Notes: a model not told the origin generated them from the letters alone. Positions 33,718 through 43,155 are shown, counted from the stretch's first letter. The stretch is DNA of 64,000 nt from Sphingobium sp. 15-1 (GCF_013375535.1 NZ_JABXJG010000001.1:2522001-2586000), one strand, 5' to 3'. Numbers and translations: made by a program.

Positions 33718-34899
33718 TCACGGCCGCAGCGCTTCGTAGATCGCGCTGACCTGAGCGGCATGGGTGGCTTCGCTGAAGCGGCGGCGCGCGTCGGCCTGCG
33801 CCGCCAGCGCCATCGGGCGGGCGTCGCCCAGCCCCTCGCAAGCCCGCGCCAAGGCCTCCGCATCGTCGGGTTCGACCAATATCCCGGCGCCCCCCTCCAG
33901 CGCCTCGATATTCCCGCCGGAGCGGGCCGCGACGATGGGCGTGCCGACCAGCATCGCCTCCACCAGCGTCCGCCCGAACGGTTCCCCCACGGCGGGCACC
34001 ACAAGCTGGTCGCAGGCCGCGATCCAGAAGGGGCCGGGCGTGCGATAGCCCATCAGCTTCACCCGATTCCCGGCGCCCTTGTCGGCAATCCGCTTGCGCA
34101 GGGCGGCATCCATGGCGGGCAGGCGCGCCTCCCCGAACATCAGGCCGATGACGGGACGGCCGCCCGCTTTCCGCAGCCGGGCGATCATGTCGACGAACAG
34201 CAAGGGCCGCTTCCTTGGCACGAAGGCGCCGAAATAGCCCAGCAGCAATGTGTCCGGCGTCACGCCCAGTTCGCGGATCAGCGCCTCGCGCGCTTTGATC
34301 CTGTCCACCTCCAGGCTGGTGTCGAAGGGGCTGTGCACCACCGACGCCCGGTCCCGCGCCGACCAGACGCCCTGGGGCGGCAGGGCGAAGGACGAGACCG
34401 CCAGCACCCGATGGGCAAGGGCAGGGGCCAGCAGGCGCAGGCCCAGCGCCTTCGGATCGCCGCGATGGTGCCAGATCAGCTTCGCGCCCGCCAGCCGCGC
34501 CGCCAGCGCCCAATTGGCGCTGCTCCGCCCGTCATTGACATGGACAATGTTGATCCGGTGGCGCCGCAGGAAGCGCATGCGCGGCAGCACGCCGGCCAGC
34601 GTCCGCCCGAATTTCCGCAGGGTGAAGGCTTCGCCGGGAACGAATGGACCCGGCACCAACAGGGATTGGGCGGCGGGATCGTCCATCCGCTCATGCCCGG
34701 CGAAGAAATTGGCGATCATGCCGCCGGGCACTTCGGTGACGACGACCGGCCGGTAGAGCGTCGGGTCGAGATGCTCCATCAACCCCCGCACCGAAATATG
34801 GCTACCGCCGATGCTGTCTCCGGAAAAGGGAAAGCAGATGCGCAGGCGACGGTCCTCCGCCGCATCGGCGGGCGTCAGTTGGGGCAGGGGTGCGTTCAT
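33718..34899 (-). CDS. Glycosyltransferase, GT4-like
   Basis: A 393-residue cytoplasmic GT-B enzyme. The N-terminal domain has FPFSGDSIGGSHISVRGLMEHLD, with the Gly-rich acceptor loop, and NIVHVNDGRSSANW. The C-terminal donor domain has LLLGYFGAFVPRKRPLLFVD and the EX7E signature PAVGEPFGRTLVEAMLVGTPIVA at about 312-334. Sugar and acceptor are unknown. It overlaps the upstream lyase-like gene by 4 bp (ATGA), which itself overlaps a sulfotransferase gene by 4 bp, so the three form a tightly coupled operon read leftward. Confidence 0.88.
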   Translation of the reverse strand: MNAPLPQLTPADAAEDRRLRICFPFSGDSIGGSHISVRGLMEHLDPTLYRPVVVTEVPGGMIANFFAGHERMDDPAAQSLLVPGPFVPGEAFTLRKFGRTLAGVLPRMRFLRRHRINIVHVNDGRSSANWALAARLAGAKLIWHHRGDPKALGLRLLAPALAHRVLAVSSFALPPQGVWSARDRASVVHSPFDTSLEVDRIKAREALIRELGVTPDTLLLGYFGAFVPRKRPLLFVDMIARLRKAGGRPVIGLMFGEARLPAMDAALRKRIADKGAGNRVKLMGYRTPGPFWIAACDQLVVPAVGEPFGRTLVEAMLVGTPIVAARSGGNIEALEGGAGILVEPDDAEALARACEGLGDARPMALAAQADARRRFSEATHAAQVSAIYEALRP

Positions 34900-36224
34900 C
34901 CGGCGTCCCCGTCGATCAGTTCGCGGGAACGCTGGTCGAGGAACCGGTCGAGATGGGCGGTGCCGTCCGCATTGCCCCAGGGATCGGGCTTGCGCGGATC
35001 GGCGCCATGCCGCGCTTCCCAGCGGTCGTCCATGCCGTCGCCGTCCGCATCGGGATAGGGCGCGCCCGGACCGGGTTCGTCGATCACGCCGGGTTGCTTG
35101 ACGATATGCCCCTTGCGCTCGCGCACCTGATGGACGATCCGCCGGTCGAACGGATCGCGGGGGAAGGCGCCCGCATCGCCCAGCACCGCCTCATAGGCGG
35201 CGTCCGCCGGTTCCGCCGCGATGGTGGAAGGGCAGGGGGGCCTGTCCACTGTCGCCTCCTCCAGCAGTGGGGAGAGGTGGACGAAATCGCCGTCGAACCG
35301 GTTGTCGGCCAGATAGACCTTTGCCCGCCCCTTCGACCCCATGACGTTGCGCGCCACGCCCACCGTGTCGGGCCGGGTGTTCCGGCCTGCGATGAAGCTG
35401 TTGCCGATCAGCGATACCGGCACGCCGCCGAAGCTTTCCCAGATCTCCGCGAATTCCGACTGGCCGTTATAGAGGATGTTGTTGATCACCTCCGCGCAGG
35501 AGCCGGGCGGGAAGTTGAGGTCCGGATTGCGGTCGCCATTATGGGCGCAGATATTGCCGATGAAGCTCAGATGCTGCGGCCCCTTGGGATCGCTCGCCAG
35601 CAGCGCGCATTTGTCGTGGCGGGGAATCCCCTCGGCAAAGATGCTGTTGCTGATGGTGATCCAGTCATTGTCGCCATAGCCGTTGATCAGCTCGTCCCGC
35701 GCCCAGCTTGCGCTCACATGGTCGATGATGACCTGGCGGCTGTTTTCGATGGTGAAGCTGTCCTCCGACCCCCGATGGATGCCGGTGCGGTCGTTGCGCA
35801 CGCGGATATGACGGATGACGATGTCATGCGTGTTCTTGATCAGGATCGGCGTGCGCCCTTCCTCGCCCCCCGCATGGGCGATGACGATCCCTCCGCCCGG
35901 CGCCGTCTGCCCGGCTATGGTGAGATAGGGGTTGGCGATGACAGGTGGGCGCGTGGTGAAGCGGATCACGCCGCTCATCCGGAATATGCACACCCGCGGT
36001 CCAGAAGCGTCGATGCAGGCGCGCAGCGATCCCGGCCCGCTGTCGGCCAGCGTATCGATCGGGATGATCCGCCCGCCGCGCCCGCCCTTGGCCGCCGCGC
36101 CATAGCCGACCGCGCCGGGAAAGGCGGGTTCGCCCTTCACCGGCTGCGCCCGCGATTCGCTGCCCGCGCCGGAGCAGCCCGCCATCGCGACGGGCAGCAG
36201 GACAAAGATCAGCAACCGCCTCAT
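34896..36224 (-). CDS. Pectate-lyase-like right-handed beta-helix lipoprotein
   Basis: A 442-residue protein starting MRRLLIFVLLPVAMAGC, a lipoprotein signal peptide with lipobox MAGC (Cys 17). The body shows a parallel beta-helix pattern: GGRIIPIDTLADSGPGSLRAC, ANPYLTIAGQTAPGGGIVI, IVIRHIRVRND and VIIDHVSASWARDE. It resembles polysaccharide lyase family 1 pectate lyases. The tail has a calcium-type repeat, DADGDGMDDRWEARHGADP. It could trim or modify the polysaccharide made by this cluster at the outer membrane. The ATG at 36224 was chosen for the lipobox; an open extension lies upstream. Confidence 0.78.
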   Translation of the reverse strand: MRRLLIFVLLPVAMAGCSGAGSESRAQPVKGEPAFPGAVGYGAAAKGGRGGRIIPIDTLADSGPGSLRACIDASGPRVCIFRMSGVIRFTTRPPVIANPYLTIAGQTAPGGGIVIAHAGGEEGRTPILIKNTHDIVIRHIRVRNDRTGIHRGSEDSFTIENSRQVIIDHVSASWARDELINGYGDNDWITISNSIFAEGIPRHDKCALLASDPKGPQHLSFIGNICAHNGDRNPDLNFPPGSCAEVINNILYNGQSEFAEIWESFGGVPVSLIGNSFIAGRNTRPDTVGVARNVMGSKGRAKVYLADNRFDGDFVHLSPLLEEATVDRPPCPSTIAAEPADAAYEAVLGDAGAFPRDPFDRRIVHQVRERKGHIVKQPGVIDEPGPGAPYPDADGDGMDDRWEARHGADPRKPDPWGNADGTAHLDRFLDQRSRELIDGDAG

Positions 36225-37249
36225 GCTGCATCTCCGCCGCGCAGCGTATAGCCGTAGCGGCGCAGCAAAGGCGCGCACAAAAGGGTGAAGACCCGCTGCT
36301 TCCAACCCGGCATTTCCCGTTTCCACTTGTCATCGCCCCGGATGGCGAGCGATTTCTGCATCCGGTGCCGGCTGCCCGCGACCTGATGCTGCGGTTCGAA
36401 GGGGGCAAGGCCGGTAGCGGGCAGATGCGGTTCCTCCCCCACCAGCGCGACGATCCGGGCGATTTGCCCGCGCGGATCGTCCACGAAATCCTCGTAGCGG
36501 ACGCGGATGCTGCGCCCCGGCCCGACCCGGCGGCACAGCCATTCCGCGGCCAGATTGACCATCGACCAGCGCAAGGCGGTGTAGAACAGTGGCTTGGGCC
36601 GCAATTCCCGCTGCACGCCCTTTTCGACGCTCTGCCGATGTCCCTTCATCAGCGACCAGGCGACTCCGCGCCCATCGCGCACGACATGCACGACATGCAG
36701 GTCGATCCCCGGCATCGCCGCCAGCGCAAAGGCGCGTCCGGGCAGCTTCGATGAATCCACCAGGATCGGCCGCCCCGACACCATCGCCATGCCGCGCAGC
36801 AATTTCATCGTCCGGCGCCCGTGATCGCGCCATCCCGGCCACCGCAACAGCCGCCCCGGCGCGACCAGCCCCTCGGTCCGTTCCTGCGCCCGGCGATAAT
36901 CTTCCAGAAATCCCTTCGGCTCGCCCAGCGTCCAGCGCGCAACGATCGCCTTCCATTTCGGGCAGTCCCGCACCCGCGCACCGCAGGCGCAATATTCGTC
37001 CCTGTCCCATACATGCCGCGCCAGCGTCGTGACCTCGCCCGCGCCCATGATCGCGGGATGCTCGCCCAGCGCGATGTCGAGCAGGGTGGTCCCGCTCCGG
37101 CCATAGCCCGCCACATAGATCAGCTTGATGGCGGCCTGTCCGGCGGCGGGGGCGGCGGCTTCGACGGCCTGCTCCGCCATTGGGGGCGCTTCGGCATCGC
37201 GCAGGGGGGCATCGCGCAGGGGCAGGAACGCATCCGTCACCAGGGTCAT
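36221..37249 (-). CDS. Sulfotransferase family protein (1 of 3)
   Basis: A 342-residue PAPS-dependent sulfotransferase-like protein. The 5'-phosphosulfate loop is YVAGYGRSGTTLLDIALGEHP at about 45-65, and the 3'-phosphate region includes HVVRDGRGVAWSLMKG. The insert DEYCACGARVRDCPKW, with three Cys, is typical of one bacterial sulfotransferase subfamily. It probably sulfates the polysaccharide or a lipid-linked precursor. Its stop overlaps the lyase-like gene by 4 bp. The start ATG at 37249 is the longest; a later in-frame Met near residue 24 is possible. Confidence 0.83.
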   Translation of the reverse strand: MTLVTDAFLPLRDAPLRDAEAPPMAEQAVEAAAPAAGQAAIKLIYVAGYGRSGTTLLDIALGEHPAIMGAGEVTTLARHVWDRDEYCACGARVRDCPKWKAIVARWTLGEPKGFLEDYRRAQERTEGLVAPGRLLRWPGWRDHGRRTMKLLRGMAMVSGRPILVDSSKLPGRAFALAAMPGIDLHVVHVVRDGRGVAWSLMKGHRQSVEKGVQRELRPKPLFYTALRWSMVNLAAEWLCRRVGPGRSIRVRYEDFVDDPRGQIARIVALVGEEPHLPATGLAPFEPQHQVAGSRHRMQKSLAIRGDDKWKREMPGWKQRVFTLLCAPLLRRYGYTLRGGDAA

Positions 37250-37340
37250 CCTTGTCGCATGAAGCGCCCTGCCGGTCCGGCGGCGCTCCGGCGCATTTAT
37301 CCCGTCAGTCCCATGGGCATTTCAACGGATCACAAGGCTG

Positions 37341-38774
37341 ATGCGCCGGCAAATTCGGATAGTGCGGATGGCTGGAATCGTCCCTTGTCCTGCCCCGAAG
37401 GGCGTTTGCGCCCGGCATGCGCCCGGCGCAGCTTCATTCGCCGTGACGACTCTCGCCAGCCCCGCTTCGCCTGCCTCTTCAGCGACCGTCATCCGGCCGG
37501 ATGTCTTCGCCGTCCATGAGCAGATCTGGGACAGGGTCGCCCGCTATTGCCTGCTGGTCGCGATATTCCTAAGCGGCTGGGGCCTGCTGCGGGTCGGGCA
37601 GATCAACCTCACCTTCTCCGACTTCTTCTTCCTGATCAGCTTCGCCATCTCCGGCCTGCGGGGACGGCTCAGCGCCACGCCCTTCCGCTCGCTCACGCCC
37701 TTCTGGCTCACTGGCCTGGTCATGATGCTGGGCGGGCTTTTCGTCGGATCGGTGATCAACGGCGACCCGTTGCGCTGGGTCAACATCGCGCTGCAATATA
37801 CGGTGGCGTTCCTCTTCATCCCGATCCTGCTGATGCAGCAGGAGGAAAGGACGGTGCGCATCGCCCCGCTGATCTTCATGCTGGGCATCACCTGTTCGGA
37901 AGCGATCGGCATCGCCGCCAGCTTCTTCCTTACTTTCCATGATACGCTGCACTGGCTGGGCGATGGCTTCATCACCGGCAACGGCCGTCTGGGGTCGATG
38001 GCGGGCCAGCCCAATCCCAACGGCGCGGTCGTCGCCTTTTCGCTGCCCATGCTGCTCTATTCGATGCGGCACCGGCTGATCGGCGGCCTTGGCGGCTTCG
38101 CCTGTCTGATCCTGCTGCTCTGGGGCCTGATGCTCAGCGCGTCCTTCACCGGTTTCGCCGCCTCGCTGCTGGCGATCTTCACGACGTTGCTGCTGATGGG
38201 GGTGCGCTACATCCTGCGTCTGGGGCTGGCGGTGGCGGTGGCCGCGGGCCTGTTTCTCGCCAGCGGCGCGCCGTTGCCCAAGGCCTTTCAGGAACGCGTC
38301 GGCAATGCGGTGGAGAGCGGCGACATCGACCAGGCGGGCACCTTCATCAACCGGTCGCAGCTCATGGAGGAAGCCTGGAGCTTTGCCGAGGACAACACGA
38401 TCATCGGCATGGGCGTCGACCGCTATCGCGAACTGTCCGCCTATGACAATCCGGTCCACAATCTGTTCCTGCTGATCTGGAACGAAGGGGGCGCCATCGC
38501 CTTTTGCGGCCTGATCCTGTTGCTGGCGCTGATCGGCCTGCTGGCGGTGAACGGGCTGCGGATCAGCCGCGACAAGGGGGCGATGGCGGCGGCGGTGGTG
38601 CTGGTCTTCCTGATCTACACCCTGTCCTATCCGCACATGTATTCCCGCATGTGGGTGATGCCGGTCATGGTCGCGCTGGCCGCCACCTATGCGCGGCGCA
38701 AGCCGGTCCGGTCCGACGCTGTGCGGCTGATCTACGCCCGGCCGGTCGGGCCGCAGCTATTGCCGGAATTCTAA
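37341..38774 (+). CDS. O-antigen ligase/polymerase-like membrane protein (Wzy/WaaL family)
   Basis: A polytopic inner membrane protein with about ten to twelve hydrophobic segments, beginning at about residue 65. It has a periplasmic loop at about 310-390 that includes FINRSQLMEEAWSFAEDNTIIGMGVDRYRELSAYDNPVHNLFLLIWNEGG, the Wzy_C signature (...HNxxL...E.G). In this setting it is the likely polymerase of the repeat unit. The start is uncertain: ATG 37341 follows AAGG, but 37368 or GTG 37443 are possible. It is divergent from the sulfotransferase gene and ends before a CTCCTGC element. Confidence 0.83.
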   Translation: MRRQIRIVRMAGIVPCPAPKGVCARHAPGAASFAVTTLASPASPASSATVIRPDVFAVHEQIWDRVARYCLLVAIFLSGWGLLRVGQINLTFSDFFFLISFAISGLRGRLSATPFRSLTPFWLTGLVMMLGGLFVGSVINGDPLRWVNIALQYTVAFLFIPILLMQQEERTVRIAPLIFMLGITCSEAIGIAASFFLTFHDTLHWLGDGFITGNGRLGSMAGQPNPNGAVVAFSLPMLLYSMRHRLIGGLGGFACLILLLWGLMLSASFTGFAASLLAIFTTLLLMGVRYILRLGLAVAVAAGLFLASGAPLPKAFQERVGNAVESGDIDQAGTFINRSQLMEEAWSFAEDNTIIGMGVDRYRELSAYDNPVHNLFLLIWNEGGAIAFCGLILLLALIGLLAVNGLRISRDKGAMAAAVVLVFLIYTLSYPHMYSRMWVMPVMVALAATYARRKPVRSDAVRLIYARPVGPQLLPEF

Positions 38775-38781
38775 ATGAACG

Positions 38782-38845
38782 TGCTCCTGCGAAGGCCGGA
38801 GCCCAGTCCCGCCGTTTGAACTGGGCTCCGGCCTTCGCAGGAGCA
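38782..38845. repeat. CTCCTGC palindromic element with paired substitution
   Basis: Left TGCTCCTGCGAAGGCCGGAG then CCCAGT; right ACTGGGCTCCGGCCTTCGCA then GGAGCA. Both arms carry the same A-to-C / T-to-G change relative to the other copies (GGCAGG to GGCCGG), so pairing is kept. It lies between convergent genes. Confidence 0.85.
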
Positions 38846-38884
38846 TGTAAGATCATCCGGCTCAAATTGGTCCCATTCTTCGCA

Positions 38885-39865
38885 TCAAGCCGATCCGATC
38901 AGCAGCGTCACATTGTCCGTGCGCGGATTGCCTGTTCCGCCCTGATCTTCCTTTTCCACATGCAGCACGCGATGCAGCACATGCCGCACGCCATAGGCCT
39001 GCGTCGCCATGCTGCCGGGAAAGACCGCCAATGTCGCGCGATCGATCGGCAGGTCGATCCATCGCCCATCGGCAAAGACCTGCGTCAGCATATGATCCCG
39101 CTGGCCGCAGAGGGCGGAAAAATAGCGATAGTCGACATGCGCGCCCTCGATCAGCCTTTGCCCCGGCACGATCGCCCGGCTGCGGTCGCGGCGCAGCGCC
39201 AGGCGGTTGAGACCCTGCACCAGCCGCCCGATGACGGGCGCATCCGCCAGCAGGCCGTAAAGATCGGACAGCCCGCGCGGGCTGAGCGCCCCCGCCGCCT
39301 GCCACCGCCTTTCGTCGAGCGCGCAGCCCGCCCGGCCCCACCGCCCCAGCGAATTGCGGGCCAGCGCCCCCAGCCGGTCGAAATCGCCCATGGTCTCCTG
39401 ATATTTCAGCCGCTGTACCACCACCTGGAACATGGCGGGCGGGGAGCCTTCGGGCGCCAGGGCCGCCATCAGTTGCGCGCCAAGGGCCCAGCATTGGTCC
39501 AGCAGCGCCTGGCGCGGCGCATAATGTCCGGCCCCCTGCATGAAATGGGCCGGCCGCATGGTGACGCGCCCCTCCCGCGCGTCCCGCGACAAGGCCATTT
39601 TCCGGGCGATATAGCCATGGCGTCCGGGCTGGAAATAGAAGAGGTCGCCCAGGCTGGCGGTGATGTCGCCGCTGCCATGATAGTTGCGCGCCATGTCGAC
39701 CAGCGGCGCTTCCCACGGCATCTGTTCGGCCGGGTCTTCCAGCAGTCCGCGCCACAGCGGGGCCACGATCTCCGGACAGCGCACCAGCACCGCCGGATGG
39801 CCCGCCCGGAACAGCCGGGCCAGCGCCCCCGGCTTCAGATCCTGATATGTCAGCTCCGCGATCAT
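38885..39865 (-). CDS. Isopenicillin-N-synthase-like Fe(II)/2-oxoglutarate oxygenase
   Basis: A 326-residue protein whose C-terminal half has the jelly-roll oxygenase iron triad. HVDYRYFSAL (H-x-D at about 243-245) is followed about 55 residues later by VRHVLHRVLH with the HRV motif, and then PRTDNVTLLI in place of the usual RxS. Iron ligand order and spacing match isopenicillin N synthase-like enzymes. No close family is recognised, and the N-terminal half is not informative. Placement in the polysaccharide region suggests oxidation of a sugar, lipid or small molecule, but this is only inference. The gene is convergent with the polymerase gene. Confidence 0.6.
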   Translation of the reverse strand: MIAELTYQDLKPGALARLFRAGHPAVLVRCPEIVAPLWRGLLEDPAEQMPWEAPLVDMARNYHGSGDITASLGDLFYFQPGRHGYIARKMALSRDAREGRVTMRPAHFMQGAGHYAPRQALLDQCWALGAQLMAALAPEGSPPAMFQVVVQRLKYQETMGDFDRLGALARNSLGRWGRAGCALDERRWQAAGALSPRGLSDLYGLLADAPVIGRLVQGLNRLALRRDRSRAIVPGQRLIEGAHVDYRYFSALCGQRDHMLTQVFADGRWIDLPIDRATLAVFPGSMATQAYGVRHVLHRVLHVEKEDQGGTGNPRTDNVTLLIGSA

Positions 39866-39981
39866 TGGCGCTCCCCTGTGTGGAAGCGTTCTTATCCTTG
39901 ATCAACTTCCCGACAATGGTTCGGAATGGGGCGATCCGGAATAGTCAGACACATGCCGGAAATATCTATGCCGGGCGGGGG

Positions 39982-40003
39982 CTGACCCTTCATCCGAAGG
40001 GTT
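39982..40003. other. Small hairpin upstream of the wzc-like gene
   Basis: GACCCTTCATCCGAAGGGTT can fold with an ACCCTTC/GAAGGGT stem. It lies in the 282-bp promoter gap between the divergent oxygenase and Wzc-like genes. The role is unknown; it may be a leader structure or operator. Confidence 0.35.
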
Positions 40004-40147
40004 AGCACCTATGCGCAGCCCAAGGCCCCGATGCGCTTTTGCTCTATCCCGCCGCAACCCGCACTATCGCCGTCAATGAGGACTGCCTCACCGCAGGCGG
40101 CCCGCGCGCGCCCGATGCGACGGGCCCGATGCGACTGGGAGACTATC

Positions 40148-42421
40148 ATGGCGTCTGCACAGCTCACTCTGATCGATGGCGCCGCATCCGGCGGCGGTGG
40201 GGAAAAGCCGCGCGACCTGTCCTTCGAACTGCAGCAGATGTCGGCGCGCCAAATCTGGTTCCTGCTGCGGCGGCATATGAAGCTGGTGGCGGCCATCGTC
40301 ATCAGTTGCGTGGTGGTGGTGCTGATCGTCCAGTTGCAACTGCCCAACCGTTATGAGGCGACCGCGACGGTGCAGGTGGAGCTGAACGACTCCACCGGCT
40401 CCAACCAGGCCGACGCCACCCGCAACCAGCAGCGCGTCGCCAATGAAGCGCGCATATACCGCTCACAGGCGCTGGCCGAACAGGTGGTGCGCGACCTCAA
40501 TCTCGACCGCAATCCGGCCTTCACCCATAATGTGCCGATGACGGCGCAGCAGGCGGCGGCGCAACTCGCCAAGACCACCCGCGTCGCCAGCTCGACCGAC
40601 TCCGATTTCATCGACATCACCGTCCAGTCGCGCAAGGCGGAACTGGCCTCGCGCATCGCCAACCGCTTCGTCGACAGCCTGCAGAAGATGCGCTCGCAGC
40701 GGCGTCAGAGCTGGCGCAACGGCCTCAGCACCGCGCTGGACAAGGAAACCGCCCGTCTTGCCCATGAGGTCGAACTGGCCGAGCGCGCCGTCGCTGATTT
40801 CCGCCGCCAGCATTTGATGCCGATGGGTGCGGGCAGTGCGGAGGATTATCAGCAGATGAACCGCATCGCCGTGGAAGCCGCGTCCACCGCCGCGATGAGC
40901 AGCGCGATGCAGGCGCAGGCCGCCGGCGTCAGCCGGGCCGCCACCCTGCGGACGGTGGCGGGCGCGACTTCACCCGCGCTCGACAATCTGCAGAAGCAAT
41001 ATGACGACCTGATTCGTCAGCGTTCCGAAATTTCAGTTCAGATGGGCGCCAACCATCCGCAGATGCAGGCGCTCTCCGCGCAGATCGCGCAGGTGAGCAA
41101 GGCGCTCATCCAGGAACGCGCCTCGGTCGTCACCACCCAGCAGACGAAGAACGACACCGATGCCGGGCGCGAGCGGGCGATGGCGGTGGCGGAGGCGAGC
41201 GCCGCCTCGGCCCGCGCAGGGCAGCTCCAGTCGAAGCTAAACGCCATGACCGGCGCGGCCTTCCGCAACAACGCCAATCTGGTCGATCTTTCGATCCTCG
41301 ATCGGCGGGCGGAGGTGGCGCGCCAGGCCTATCTCACCACGGCGCAGCGCGCCCAGACGGTGCAGTCCGAACTGCAGACCACCGGCGTCAACTCCTCCAT
41401 GGTGTCGGCCGCCGCCGTGCCGCTGCAACCGGTCGCGCCCGCGCCCAAGAAAATGGCGCTGGCCGCCTTTGTCGGCTCCTCGGTGCTGGCCTTCCTGATC
41501 GTGCTGGGAATCGAGATGTTCGACAACCGGCTGCGCAGCGGGGACCAGCTCCGCCGCCTCTTCGGCCTGCGGACGCTGGCGATGCTGCCGAAGCTGGAGG
41601 AATCGATCGGCACCACGATCGAGGACAATCCCGTGACCACCCAGCCGCAATCCTTGTTCACGGAGGTCGCCCGCAACTTGGCCAGCGAGATCGGGGAACT
41701 GCCGCATCAGGACGCAAGCCAGCGCGTGCTGGTGACGTCGCCGCTGCCGGGCGACGGCAAGTCCAGCGTCGCGCTGACGCTGGCCGCCGCCGCCGCGTCG
41801 ATGGGCCGCCGCGCCATCGTGGTCGATCTCGACCTGCGCCGTCCCGGCCCCAGCATATTGCGTTCGATCCAGGACGGTTCCGACACGCCCGACCTGATCG
41901 AAGTGCTGACCCATGCGGGCGCCAGCCGGCGACTCATCCCGCAGGCGGAGCGCCATGTCGAACATGATGCGGCGGAAGGCGCGGCCCCCACCGCCTTGAT
42001 GCCGGTGGTGCTCAGCACCCGCGGGCCAATCCGCAATCCAGCCGCCGTGGTGCAGGGCTGGCAGATCGGCCGGTTGCTCGACGATCTGCGCGAACGGTTC
42101 GACCTGGTCGTGATCAACGCGCCCGCTATCCTGGCCGTGCGCGATGCGCGGACCCTCTCCACCCTGGCCGATTCGACCGTGATGGTCGTGCGCTGGGGGC
42201 ATACGACGGTGGAACAGCTTCGCGCCTCGCTCCAGATGGTGAACAATCAGGTGGTCGGGGCCGTCTTCAACCAGGTCGATTATGAGGAGCACGCCCGTCG
42301 CGGCTATGGCGACGCGGTCCAGTTCTACATGGGATCGGCCGCTTATTATTCCGACAGCTTCCCTGACCGCCAGAGCTGGGCCAGCCGGGTCCGCCACGCC
42401 TTTGCGCGCAAGGCGGCGTGA
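40148..42421 (+). CDS. Wzc-like polysaccharide co-polymerase / tyrosine autokinase
   Basis: Controls chain length and export of the polysaccharide. The 757-residue protein has a Wzz domain with membrane helix 1 at about 46-64 and a long periplasmic coiled-coil part (about 70-425). Helix 2 is at about 436-456 (LAAFVGSSVLAFLIVLGIEMF). A cytoplasmic BY-kinase domain follows, with Walker A SPLPGDGKSSVAL (about 530-542) and IVVDLDLRRPGPS. The C-terminus holds a few tyrosines (GYGDAVQFYMGSAAYYSD), fewer than in classic Wzc. I chose the ATG at 40148 for its GGGAG site. It overlaps the regulator gene by 4 bp. Confidence 0.9.
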   Translation: MASAQLTLIDGAASGGGGEKPRDLSFELQQMSARQIWFLLRRHMKLVAAIVISCVVVVLIVQLQLPNRYEATATVQVELNDSTGSNQADATRNQQRVANEARIYRSQALAEQVVRDLNLDRNPAFTHNVPMTAQQAAAQLAKTTRVASSTDSDFIDITVQSRKAELASRIANRFVDSLQKMRSQRRQSWRNGLSTALDKETARLAHEVELAERAVADFRRQHLMPMGAGSAEDYQQMNRIAVEAASTAAMSSAMQAQAAGVSRAATLRTVAGATSPALDNLQKQYDDLIRQRSEISVQMGANHPQMQALSAQIAQVSKALIQERASVVTTQQTKNDTDAGRERAMAVAEASAASARAGQLQSKLNAMTGAAFRNNANLVDLSILDRRAEVARQAYLTTAQRAQTVQSELQTTGVNSSMVSAAAVPLQPVAPAPKKMALAAFVGSSVLAFLIVLGIEMFDNRLRSGDQLRRLFGLRTLAMLPKLEESIGTTIEDNPVTTQPQSLFTEVARNLASEIGELPHQDASQRVLVTSPLPGDGKSSVALTLAAAAASMGRRAIVVDLDLRRPGPSILRSIQDGSDTPDLIEVLTHAGASRRLIPQAERHVEHDAAEGAAPTALMPVVLSTRGPIRNPAAVVQGWQIGRLLDDLRERFDLVVINAPAILAVRDARTLSTLADSTVMVVRWGHTTVEQLRASLQMVNNQVVGAVFNQVDYEEHARRGYGDAVQFYMGSAAYYSDSFPDRQSWASRVRHAFARKAA

Positions 42422-43155
42422 GCGGCCCGCCGCCTTCGCGGGAGGCGCCTTCGCCTCCCTTTCGTTTCGAAAGCCTGATAGTGAAAGAGGATGCTCCCCG
42501 TCTCAATCTGTTGATCCTGGACGGCAGCCCGCTTCGCCGCGCCTGCATCGCCGTCGCGCTGGAGACGGCGGGCACGCGGATAGTGCAGCAATCCAGCCTG
42601 GATCAGCCCGCATCGGGGGAGCCGCCCGACATCATCCTGTTCCAGACCGGGGATTCCGAACTGGAAAGCACCGCATTGCCGCTGCACATCGCCCAGGCGA
42701 AACGGCTGTGGCCCACCGCCGCGGTCCTGGTGATCGCTGACCATGGCAATGAAGCGCTGATGCAGACCGCCGTCGCGGCCGGAGCGCAGGCCCTGCTGCC
42801 TTCCAGCACGGGCATCGTCACCATGCAGCGTGTGCTTTTCCTGCTGAAAGAAGGGCTGGCGGTCTATCCGGTCCCGCTCGCCGCGGCTTTGCGGTCGCGC
42901 CAGCCGGGCGCGGCCGACGGCCTCAATGAGCGGATCGCGCTGGCGGTGGACAAGTTCAAACTGCTCACCAAGCGGCAACGCGATGTGCTGCGCCTGCTCG
43001 CCCAAGGCGCCTCCAACAAGGACATCGCCCAGCGGCTGAACATCAGCGAAAGCACGGTCAAGGTCCATGTGCGGGCGATCATGGCGGTCAACGGCGCCTC
43101 CAACCGGACGCAGATCGTCGCGCATCTGTTGAAGGGCGGCGACGGCCAAGATTAG
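42418..43155 (+). CDS. LuxR-type regulator with degenerate receiver domain
   Basis: A 245-residue two-domain protein. The N-terminal receiver-like fold (about 28-140) reads LNLLILDGSPLRRACIAVALE and PDIILFQTGD. A Gln stands where the phospho-acceptor Asp is expected, so normal phosphorylation is unlikely. The C-terminal HTH has KFKLLTKRQRDVLRLLAQGASNKDIAQRLNISESTVKVHVRAIM (about 176-220), the GerE/LuxR signature. The GTG start at 42418 overlaps the wzc-like stop by 4 bp, so it is made with the polysaccharide machinery and probably controls it. Confidence 0.85.
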   Translation: MSGPPPSREAPSPPFRFESLIVKEDAPRLNLLILDGSPLRRACIAVALETAGTRIVQQSSLDQPASGEPPDIILFQTGDSELESTALPLHIAQAKRLWPTAAVLVIADHGNEALMQTAVAAGAQALLPSSTGIVTMQRVLFLLKEGLAVYPVPLAAALRSRQPGAADGLNERIALAVDKFKLLTKRQRDVLRLLAQGASNKDIAQRLNISESTVKVHVRAIMAVNGASNRTQIVAHLLKGGDGQD

